From assembly GCF_026151205.1 (NCBI RefSeq), contig NC_087084.1, positions 5,449,538-5,513,537 on the forward strand: DNA of 64,000 bases, given 5' to 3'. Under the pieces are notes generated by a model. The model was given only the letters and a program-made list of their open reading frames with translations, did not search any database and was not told where the DNA came from. The stretch comes from Bolinopsis microptera (Eukaryota; Ctenophora; Tentaculata; Lobata; Bolinopsidae). Each line of letters begins with the position of its first letter. The stretch's first letter is position 1. Positions 54,356-64,000 of the stretch are shown one piece after another. A program made the position numbers and the translations under genes.

Positions 54356-57300
54356 AACCCTAACTCTAAGCCACTCTGTGCCAAGGCACTATTATATATA
54401 TACTAGTTATAGTATACTAGCTGTAGAGAGGGTTAGTCCTACGAGCCAGGTAGTGTGTATCACCAGCTAGTTTTATTGTTTAGTTACAATACTTATGATT
54501 CTGAAATGCCACCTAAGCATGTAGCGTTATATCGTATCAATATTTGATATTGTAAACTTTCGGTTTTTCATATTGATCCAATTACCGCAAAATTTGGAAT
54601 AGTTATGAAATAATAATAAGACCATATTACAGTTCATGTCAAACACAAGGAAATACTTCAGCGAGATATATGTAGAGAAGTGTGTTCTACACCTACCGGT
54701 GATTTCACTCGTAGGTGGGAAACCACTACAAAATATATTTGTAAGCCGCCTTTATGAGCGGCTACCCCCAACGGCCAACATTTACGACTCTGTTCAGATG
54801 ATCATCGGGCATCCAGATTGCATATTCTAATCATGATATTCTGTATCGTATCTGGCGCACCCAAGGATCCAAAACAAGCTTGTTCTAAAAATGTAATATT
54901 TTCGACCAAAATTATACAAATACAATACAATGCATCGTCCTAGCTTATTGGTATTTTGTTATATTTTTGGTTCCTTGAATGAGATCATTCTGAAAATTGA
55001 TGAAAACCTTCCAATATAATACATATCAACAATGCAATGCCAAGGTACAACCGTTGTCCATAGCATACGTTGTTAACTGGTAAAATATTTCATATTTGTT
55101 TCAAATTTGATTCACGATGTCAATCCTTCGCAGCTCGGTGAGGCACAGTGGTGCATTTCGCCGATCTACCGAAGGTTGCGAGAAGCGTTATTTGATGCGC
55201 GCGCGACCCAGTAGTGCATCGCGCTACAAGTTTCAAATATAAAGAAAAATAAAAAACCGCTGTAAAATAAAAAACCGCCGGGGCCGTCCGCGACGATCGC
55301 GAGTCGAAATTGGCGCGCGTCTTAATAGGTTATTGACGGATGTTACTCGTCTAAATTTCTTCGAGCGAAGTAGCGCGCGCCGCTTTTTTCCCGAAATGGC
55401 CCGAGACAAGTGCTACGAGGTCAAAGGTAGCGCGCAGCAGGCTAGTCCGGCCATAAACAATTTACTGGGCCGCGCTCAGCCTGTCATTCCGCCAAATCTA
55501 TATGTTAATGAACATAATAGCCTGGGGTCCTCAGGTAATAAACAATGGACAAGGTGGGTCATAAATCTACACTACGTTGTATAGTCGTAGACTTGATACA
55601 TGTTTCGCCTTCGGCGGCGCGCGCTTCGCGCGCGAAAAGTGGCATGCAATGCAACGTATGTCAATCGTAGACCTAGTATAGGCCGGGCAGCGCACGAGTC
55701 ATGTGGGGCTGTATATCGTAGCCATTTTTATAATGAAACGACAATGGGGATTGGGGGTCACGACGTGATACAAGTCAAGGGTCAGTCGAGTGATAAATCA
55801 GCATCCAGAGGTGATCGCGTCTTCCAGAGCCCTTGCGGTGGCGCGAAAGCACATGACACGTGACGCAATTCAGCAAATCAGAGAACAGGAATCTGCAAAG
55901 TTGTGCACTTTTATTCGGCCCGAAATAAAACATTTTGGAATAAATCAAAATCTACAGTGTACATGGTCCCCAATTTTGCTCCTGGGGAGCAAGGGGCTGT
56001 TTTATTTTAAGAGACGAACATTGAACATTTTGCTAAAACCGGATACCGCGATAGCTCTTTTACTTTTGGAGATATCCCCTAGCCGGTACGGTTTTCTGGG
56101 GACGAGTATCATCCGTCAAGATCGATTATACAGATAAATATAATTTACTGCAAAATACGATTTTCAATTTATTTATCTTAAGAATCAAAAGGGATAGACA
56201 AATAAAACAAATTCCTTTAAAATTCTAAATTGAAGAGAATTGTATTATTCAAAGATATTTGCTGTTCGGAAACAAACCATTGGGACCAAACAACGAATAA
56301 CATTATTTACAAAGAATTGTTAACGAATCAGCCTAATATCCACCCAAATTTTGCAAACTGAAATGTCCAACCTCAAACACAAGTTAACATTTTAGTGGAC
56401 TGGATCGTGGATATCAGGCTGAACATAATTCCAATAAAAACTCGCTTATAAAAATATACAATGTTGAATGCAAGTTTGTCTAAAATAACAATAATTATCT
56501 ACTTTCACCAATATTTATACTCGAAAAACATTGAGCTGCTTCATCAGTCAATCAATCGACCTCTCGTACGATAAACTAACTTATTTGAAGATTAAGTTAA
56601 ATCAACGATAGCTTCAAACTAAAAAGGGTCGAAATATGCAGCATCAAGATTTTTCGATTCTGCTTAGAATTTGAAACTAAATATGATCATAAATTCATCA
56701 TAATTATACTCATATATATATAACTCTAACATCTACTGTATAACCTCGATTATTTTAAAATTTGAACCGTACTTGAACTCGTAATTAAGCATCCCTAATA
56801 ATGTTAATCTTAGTGTGTTATCAAAAGAAATTATTACTGTATATAAAACCGTCACTAACTAATTAACTGATCAATCAATTAATCAATTAATTTAAGCTCA
56901 CGGTTTACCCGCATCTCATCAGGACCTCAAATTTTAATTGATAACTTTAATGTAACGAATCTCATCAATAATTACTATAATTACAATTATTTCCATAAAT
57001 ACTCTCTTTAAAACATGTCTAACAAACAATCTGTATTCATGAATAAAATTTTTAAATTTAAAGTGAACCACCTTTATCTATGTTGTAAAGCTGTAAAGAG
57101 GTGAGCTGCGGAAATAGCGCTTCAAATCGAATTTATAAATGACAACTTATTTGACAAAGAAATGTAAACAATGCCGTGTGACTAACCCCTGGGGTATCTG
57201 GGAAAATTATTAATTAAAATTAATTTAAGCATGAATTTTTCACTTGAGGAATGAGATTTGATAGAGAATGTTGGCGAGTTGCCAATTTCTTCGGGAGGTG

Positions 57301-57559
57301 TCGGGAATTAATTGGGATCGTTAAGAACTGATAATCATGACATGCTATTCGTTGATTGTGTAGATTTTACCGGAGACCTGGTTTCCTTCCAAGACACCAG
57401 TACTATCAGTATTCAATAATACTATTTCAATGGAACTGGTACAAGCAGTCACAAGTTAACTTACAGTAATCTGACAGTGAACACGGTGGAATGTGACCAG
57501 CCAAATCCTTTGTGTTCTGGAGGATTGCTGGTTGTCAAACACCAAGGTGACTGATTGTC
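54356..57559. repeat. 3.2-kb tandem duplication, copy 2
   Basis: Matches copy 1 with only about three substitutions and one 5-base insertion (near 55650) found by eye, which is well above 99 percent identity. It runs at its right end into a 23-bp minisatellite of which copy 1 has only the first unit. Confidence 0.95.
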
Positions 57560-57805
57560 AAACACCAAGGTGACTGATTATCAAACACCAAGGTGACTGA
57601 TTATCAAACACCAAGGTGACTGATTGTCAAACACCAAGGTGACTGATTATCAAACACCAAGGTGACTGATTATCAAACACCAGGTGACTGATTGTCAAAC
57701 ACCAAGGTGACTGGTTGTCAATCACCAAGGTGACTGATTGTCAAACACCAAGGTGACTGATTATCAAACACCAAGGTGACTGATTATCAAACATCAATGT
57801 GACTG
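57530..57805. repeat. 23-bp minisatellite, about 12 units
   Basis: The unit GTCAAACACCAAGGTGACTG plus ATT, with GTC/ATC and occasional base changes. Uninterrupted, no spacers. It begins inside the 3.2-kb duplication unit. Confidence 0.9.
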
Positions 57806-57839
57806 GTTTCCAATCATCGAAGTAATCATGTAAGTACCT

Positions 57840-59440
57840 AGAACATCAGCAACGATCAACATTCATGCGCATAAAAATGTGCTATAAATCTCATTCCAAT
57901 AGAGCAGTGAACCGGGCAAGTGTCCGAACATATTGGCTCGAATTACCGAACCTATACGATCGTCCAGTTCCGGCTCTCCCCTCTGCTTGATAGTGATATT
58001 TCTCAGCTCAACAAAAAATGTGCTTATATCGAACTATTTAACAAGCTTATAATTAATAATCAGTCACAGATTATGTTTTAAAAGCTCTTAAAATTCAAAA
58101 TAATGAAAAGACTACTGGTGAAAATACCAATTGTTAAAGTTGAGCATGCGACGTCTTTAAAACACAAGGAAACAGTGTCATTACCTTTGAGCAAAGCGGA
58201 CAGCATATCTTTCATCAATAGTTTTTGGCAAGAATTTAATCGCATATATAATTGTACGTACACAGGTCTTCATCAGAATTAGTATCATGCTCAACAACCG
58301 ATTCTAAAATCGATAAAAGATTAGATCCTTACGAGTCAATAAACTGCGCACAATCATGCATAATTAATACATAATTATGAGCGCGCTTGACTGCTGTAAG
58401 ATATGATTGGAAGATGATATCACATTCATAACATGTAAGAGCGAGGCGGGAGACGTGTTATATTCATGCAGCATGCCAGTCAACTTGGTCATCGTCTGAA
58501 ACAAGGAGAGGGATTAGTCGAACACAAGGAAATGTTTTGATAAGGTCTGGTGACACAAACACACAGGGTAATAGTTCACTCTGTGATTAGTGCGGTGAAG
58601 TGTTGGACAGGGGTTAGCAAACACAAGGATACATTTTGTAAGGGAAGTTTCTACACACTGGTGTAAGGAAGATTTGCAACAATTTGGTTTGAAAATCTAG
58701 CAGTTAATCTTTATGGAATTTGTGAAACTAAAAGCGGAACACTTTAACTAAAGAATTTCTGATCTTTTGAGGTGTCACATGATTGTTACGTCATGATCAT
58801 TAGTGATGATGATTACAGGATTACTATTTACTATGTACAATTAATCAGAGTATTTACGTATCTGGTAAGCTTTGTACGCAGCTAACAAATTATAACTTCT
58901 TGAACACATCAATGTACTTAAAGTAGGTCCATTTCAATATAAAAACTACGCAAAAGTCGGATAAAATGTACGAAACGCGGGCCGTAATATGCCCGTCTTA
59001 ACATTTACAAACAAAAAGTGGTCCGCAAAAATTAAGGTAAAAATATCGTAACTCAACACATATCTATACGGCGTGCATAGCAAAGGGTTAAAAATTCCGC
59101 ACAATATAATTCTTTTAATGACATCCAATACAAAAGCCCGCAAGTAAATTACAACATTTCAAACATTTACTTAAACTGTCAAAGGTAGGTCACCTATATA
59201 TGTGACACGTTTAAGTCATATTTAAAGAATACTAAACAGAATTTTGGATAAAAATTTGGATTTTAAAGAAGGTACGGCTGAACATGCACATTTTTGTAAC
59301 CAATGGGGAACATGAGCGTGTTTTCAATAACTCAACTATATTTACAAGCGTTAAAAATCTGATCCTTGAAATCAATATTCGATAATATCTATGATATTCA
59401 TAATAACGTTTGTAATTGTTCACATTCTCGCAGCACGTTC
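57840..59440. other. Non-coding DNA, no gene recognised
   Basis: AT-rich sequence without supported exons. It may be 3' flanking DNA of the Gln/Ala-rich gene on the minus strand. Confidence 0.4.
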
Positions 59441-59450
59441 TAGCGGATTG

Positions 59451-59531
59451 GTTGCTAGGGAAGCGCGTCATGGTTGCTATGGTGGCGCTACGAGACGAGG
59501 CGTGACGTAACGCAAGGTGTTGGTGACGTCA
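59451..59531. promoter_or_regulatory. Two X-box-like sites and a CRE
   Basis: GTTGCTAGGGAAGC (59451-59464) and GTTGCTATGGTGGC (59473-59486) resemble RFX X-boxes, and TGACGTCA stands at 59524-59531. Sites were judged by eye against consensus words. Confidence 0.35.
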
Positions 59532-61308
59532 TATTGTAGCTGTTACCTGGTCAGATGAGATTCCTTTTAACGGGGCGGTTATTAGCTGTTCATGCGTACA
59601 TCATGCAATATTATAGTTTACAGACCGTTTAGTGTTGAAAGGGCACAGGGCCAAAAGCAACATTTTTTAGGTTAAAATATTTTCTACATCCATGAACGAT
59701 TCCAAATGCAATGCCGCTCCTTTTCATTCAGCAGTAAAAGCACGTTTCATTCTCAGACAAAACTTGAATTGTGAGCGGTTCGACCATTATATATTTTCCA
59801 ACTGTAAACTTTGATCCCAACTTATCTTTCAGAGTCACCTCCTATACGATGATTAATTGGGATCTTAATAGATATTTTCTTTCAACAACACTAGTATAAA
59901 CGCTGAGTAATTTAATAAAAAATGTACTATAATAATGTCAGCCCATGAACATGTATTTTGTGATTCTACCCATGCAATAAACTTGGCTACAAGCGGAAGG
60001 TGGCGACAAACCGTTTTTATGTTACAGCACGAAAAATTCCTTGGGACTCTGCCAATTACCATATAAGGTAAAACCAGGATTTTTATCTCGCAGATAAAGA
60101 ATCTGATTGTTCCATATAAGATAGTTAGCAGTGAACAAAGTCACGTGACGTCACAGCAACATAAAACAACTAAGCACAACCCCTCACTTGTAGTCTAGAT
60201 CATCCCTAGCTCTTTCTCATGCGCTTCAACGAATTTCTCAATCGCAGATGCCCGAATAATATCAGTTTGGAGAAAAACGACAAATCATAAATCGAATATC
60301 AAGCCTGATAAAATCGGACGAGTAAGGTAGCCCCAAATACCAGCCAAACGAAAAATAATTCTCATTTCATTCTCAAGTAGCAATATGGATGGGAACCCTG
60401 CACCTTCACTTACCAGCCACGGGAAATAACTCACAATTTTAGCATCCTTTTTTTGCGAGCAAAAATTATTTAAGGAGGAAGATCATGAAGTTTCGTTTGA
60501 TGTAAGCAAAAAATCGGGCAATTTCCTCCATAGGTCGTACTAATATTACACCTTGGGGTCGTTGCCAGATTTTCTACTTGACGGATTTTTCTTGAAAAAC
60601 AAAAGTGAGTCTTTTGTCGACACTCGCCAAACTTCAAATATCTGATTTGGCTTGGTTTTCACATTGGTATCATGCAGAAGTCTGCATATGCATGTGCCAA
60701 AATTCACACAATTTTACAAATAGTTTCCCGGGGCTGAACAGTGAAATGCGACTGATGTATGCTGCTTCAAGCTTAAATATACAGAAAATATGGATGAGAT
60801 AATATGCTGGTACATTCAAATATACATGTTTTTGTAGAAATCTCTCATCGCTCGAATAGATTTACGGCACACTTAGAGAAAATGTGGGGTTTGTGAAGGA
60901 GTAAATTTAATTCAAACAGCGACAAGCTCGGCAGATCTCCATGAGGATAAAGTGACGTCATCAGATTGACGATATAATGATATAAAGTACACTAATCAGG
61001 CATGTTCCAGTAATTGTTTACTGATTATGACGAGGGATATATGGTTACCATAGCAGCAGGGACACAATGCACGAGATGTGGTTTTTTTCAGAGGGAGGGG
61101 GAGGTGTCGGAACTAGGACATCAATCAGCCGATAATCAACATGCATGTTATTGGGGTCTCAATAATACCATAGCCTAACACATGAACAAGCCAAAGGTTG
61201 CTGGGTGTTTTCGGGCCGCTGCTGCCGGGGAGACGACAACGACGACCACGCACACGCATACTATTATGTGGCAAACCAAGTACTCTCGTGCCAGCTCACC
61301 TAAACCGG

Positions 61309-61356
61309 TGACGTCATCAAATTTCAGTGACGTCACCTCAACAGAAAGTGACGTCA
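61309..61356. promoter_or_regulatory. Three CRE sites in 48 bp
   Basis: Perfect TGACGTCA at 61309, 61328 and 61349, spaced 19 and 21 bp, or about two helical turns. Four further perfect copies lie at 59524, 60146, 60953 and 61945. This palindrome is the full CREB/ATF site. Confidence 0.55.
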
Positions 61357-61792
61357 TCGAGTGAGTGTTTATACTCGGGTGTGGGCCGATATCTACAATT
61401 TGAGTTGAGTTACACTCTCTCACGGGTTTTCGGATATATGTAACGAATGGGGCGCCCGACTTTTTACCTCCTGAAATTAATCTCACGGTATTCTCCCCGC
61501 ATCAGAAGTTAAAACAAAGAACCCAACCCGAAGGACACAAACGCACCAAACCCTTAACCGGAACCTCATCCCCAAAATATAAACCCAATTTTAACCACTT
61601 AAGGGTAAAACACGGTGAGAATTTCGAGGGGTAAAAAGTGCGTCCCCCAACCAATGTAACTATGTAATGAAGCCTCAAGAAGTTACCAATACATTCATTT
61701 CAAAATTACGATTTCTGAGATATAAATAAAATTAACAGTTTCAACATGGAGGAAAAAAACAAGTATTTGGTTATATTGCTCGGGTGGCGGAG

Positions 61793-61828
61793 GTTGCCAT
61801 GGTAACGCAAGACAGTAACCATGGTAAC
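61793..61828. promoter_or_regulatory. Two perfect RFX X-boxes
   Basis: GTTGCCATGGTAAC (61793-61806) and GTAACCATGGTAAC (61815-61828) both fit the X-box consensus of RFX factors. Near matches follow at 62425 (GTTGCTATGGCAAC) and 62448 (GTTGTCACGGTAAC), with another at 61044. Confidence 0.55.
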
Positions 61829-61855
61829 CACATGCAGACAGTGCTGCTCACCTGA

Positions 61856-62396
61856 TTAGTAGGGGTAATATCTGTAACTCGCTGCTACTCCAAGCGCTCT
61901 GCTAACCTGAAATTAGAGGACACGTGATGATCAGGGTGATTTGATGACGTCATCGGGTGATTATTGACGATACAAACAGCAGTACATCAATAGCGTGCTT
62001 TATATTATATCACAGTGCTCCAAACAGCACAGCACTAACACGAATCAGAAAGTTGGGAAATGAGAATACCCCACAACTTGGGCGGTCAGTCAGTCAGCTA
62101 GTGATGGGCTAGTGTCTGTCACGTGTCAGTCAACTGTAAGTCATAGCAGTGGGGTTGTTTTAGTAACTTACTGGGTTGACGATGCTCTGGTGCTGTGCAA
62201 GTTCTAAGTGTTGCCGCATCACGGCGGCTGCCTGCTGCTGGGGTATCAGGGTGGTCCAGATGTAGTCTTGATCGTTCTGCATACCGGGCATTCCTGCCGC
62301 AGCCTGCTGTTCTTGTCCAGCCTGAGCCGCGGCCTGCCATGGGTCACCCATTAGTCCCGGCTGTGCGCGTTGGTCTTGTGCTGGTTGTAATGCCGT
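61856..62396 (-). CDS. Gln/Ala-rich protein, last two exons (partial)
   Basis: Exon 62172-62396 (75 codons, phase 0 at both ends) and terminal exon 61856-61906 (16 codons and stop) fit together at AG and GT borders (CATCTCCAG acceptor, CCCA/GTAAGT donor, ATTTCAG acceptor). The product reads, in parts, TALQPAQDQRAQPG, GDPWQAAAQAGQEQQAAAG, QDYIWTTLIPQQQAAAVMRQ and HLELAQHQSIVNP, ending ASYRYYPY. It is rich in Gln and Ala, as in transcription-factor and co-activator tails, but no family was recognised. Earlier exons are not seen and are probably beyond the window's right edge. RFX and CRE-type sites surround these exons. Confidence 0.5.
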
Positions 62397-62749
62397 CTGG
62401 AGATGGGGGTGTAATGCGGAGACAGTTGCTATGGCAACAACGCACCAGTTGTCACGGTAACGTGTCAGTTATTATGCCATTATGTGCCACCCAATATGTG
62501 CCACCTATTATGTGCCACCCATTATGGGCCGTACTGAGAGATGATGCGGGAGGCCATGTCGGCTGGCTGGTGGCCATTTTAAAACTTGAACACTCCGTGT
62601 TGAGAATGTTAGTCAGATCATTAGGGTCGTGTATGAAGTGCTACACAAGTACAAATCTCAGTGCTGAACAACTAGCTGCAACATAGATGCAAAAGCAAAC
62701 CGAATTAAAAACCAGCTGTAATCAGGCGTCTATAATTAGCACGGGCCAT

Positions 62750-63901
62750 ACTGCCGTTTTCTCAGAAAAGGCAGTATGTCCAAATTTTCAAAATATGACA
62801 ATATTGGTATCAAAATTTTCAGTAGAAAATTCTCTACAACATGAGCTACATATTAATGTATAGAAACATTGTTGCATGCAAATCCTAAGGAAGTAAGTCC
62901 CAGTTGAGAAACATTATGTTCGGTTTTGGCCAATTATTTTCTGAGAGAAGGACGTAAGTCCGGACTTACTGCCTTTTCTGAGAAAATCTTGAAAATTTTC
63001 TGAGATAAGGAAGTAATTCCGTGGACTTACTGCCTTTTCTGAGATAAATTATCTGTGATAGGAAGAAGTAGCTGGACTTACTTCCTATAAAAGCATGTTA
63101 AAAACGGAATTTTAGAAAGCGATTTCCCAAAAAGAACATAACTTTACTGCCGATTGGTATTTTCGATTGAAATTTTCAGAATCGATGTATAATTACATTT
63201 CAACCTTACGTAAGTGATCAAAATTTTCATTTAGGCCTCAAAAAAAATTAGTGGCCGATTTTCAAAAACGCCGGATGTATTTTAGTCGCAAAACATAAAC
63301 ATTGGAGCAGTTATTGAGCTGTTATAATCGCAGAGAATGTTTAGTTTAGGTATATCTTTTAGATCAAGTTCATTTTCATCAAAATATCGATAAGATATCA
63401 TTTAATGCACTGAAATCGTTCAAAATTGGCGAGTTTGCCTAAATAAGGGCATACTATTATTCAAAAACATTTATTATATGATATGGAGCAATTTAGATTT
63501 ACCTAATTGTTTATATTTTACAATATAATCCAAAATACATAGATCCCAACCTCAAAAATTTAGTAAAAAGCTTGGACTTACTTCCTTCTCAGAAAAATAT
63601 TGAACAGAGATTTTTCTCAGAAAAGGAAGTAAGTCCACGTTTTTTCAGAAAAGGCAATAAGTCCATCCAGTATGAAAAATAATTTCGATTATTTGGCATA
63701 AAAATGGTTATATCTAAGCTTATGGACGGCTCAAAGCTTTAATTTTTTTGACAAATTAAAATTTGACTAATTATTGATAACTCAACGTGTTTACTTTCGA
63801 TCTTACGCAAAAAGTAAGCGGAGAAAAAACCATAAACGCAAAAGTCGAAATATCTCAAAATGGCAAATATGGACTTACTGCCTTTTCTGAGAAAACGGCA
63901 G
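62750..63901. mobile_element. 1.15-kb iterated-word element with 31-bp inverted ends
   Basis: The left end CTGCCGTTTTCTCAGAAAAG, continuing GGCAGTATGTCC (62751-62781), is repeated inverted at 63871-63901 with one difference. Each end is itself a hairpin. The word GAAAAGG(C/A)AGTAAGTCC recurs inside in both orientations, near 62950, 62962, 63005, 63032, 63073, 63571, 63615 and 63645. The interior is AT-rich and non-coding, and partly resembles the element at 47.2-48.0 kb. Confidence 0.75.
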
Positions 63902-64000
63902 CATGATAGCACACATTTCACAAATGCCATTACCCGTAAATCATTGCATTCTGACATAAATATGATACCACGATAATCTGCGTTAAATTACAATCGCAGG

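Noticed and set aside
52583-56137. 115-codon frames, identical in both copies of the 3.2-kb duplication
   Set aside because: Identity follows from the recent duplication, not selection. Composition and content do not look like a protein family, and they start in CpG-rich repeat sequence.
57530-57805. A CRISPR-like array
   Set aside because: The 23-bp units are contiguous without spacers in an animal genome; it is a minisatellite.
62195-62686. 163-codon plus-strand frame over the Gln/Ala-rich exon
   Set aside because: It is the opposite strand of the better-supported minus-strand exon, which has correct acceptor and donor sites and in-phase continuation.

Overview
This is animal nuclear DNA from an AT-rich invertebrate genome. 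The genes are split by GT/AG introns, the protein families are metazoan (alpha-carbonic anhydrase, CaMK-type kinase, OST-alpha, LRRC61-like, TRPC-like channel, SLC18B1-like transporter), and the DNA between genes is packed with short inverted-repeat elements, LINE pieces, a SINE and satellites. A marine, possibly non-bilaterian or spiralian host would fit, but the sequence alone does not settle the phylum. I saw no bacterial operons, CRISPR arrays, viral genes or intact rRNA/tRNA genes.

Layout. 1-5.2 kb: no gene, two small foldback elements. 5.3-7.2 kb (+): six exons of an alpha-carbonic anhydrase whose first exon I could not find. 7.8-25.5 kb (-): an eleven-exon CaMK-family gene of 411 codons in which HRD reads HAN and DFG reads DFY, so it is probably a pseudokinase. 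Its 10-kb intron holds a 6.1-kb foldback-type element, an iterated-word element with an orphan ORF, a palindrome array and a SINE cut in two by another element. 26.1-27.1 kb (+): single-exon OST-alpha-like gene. 27.7-28.5 kb (-): single-exon LRRC61-like gene, tail to tail with it. 29.1-31.2 and 37.0-38.2 kb: two copies of one dispersed sequence, each carrying a different transposon and each showing the other's empty site. 31.8-35.1 kb (+): three-exon TRPC-like channel with a mariner-type element in its last intron. 39-42.3 kb: LINE tail and CpG-rich repeats. 42.8-45.4 kb (-): five-exon SLC18B1-like polyamine/amine transporter. 45.5-51 kb: pogo-type transposase remnant, LINE endonuclease fragment, hairpins and minisatellites. 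51.15-57.56 kb: a nearly identical 3.2-kb tandem duplication ending in a 23-bp minisatellite. 57.8-62.5 kb: many CRE and RFX X-box sites around the last two exons of a Gln/Ala-rich minus-strand gene. 62.75-63.9 kb: another iterated-word element with 31-bp inverted ends.

The host genes do not form an obvious pathway. Membrane transport and signalling dominate: bicarbonate/proton chemistry, a cation channel, a steroid/organic solute transporter subunit, a vesicular transporter and a regulatory pseudokinase. The most unusual non-genic signal is a set of elements, each built round its own 12-21-bp word repeated at the ends and inside. In three of them neighbouring copies lie 165-168 bp apart.
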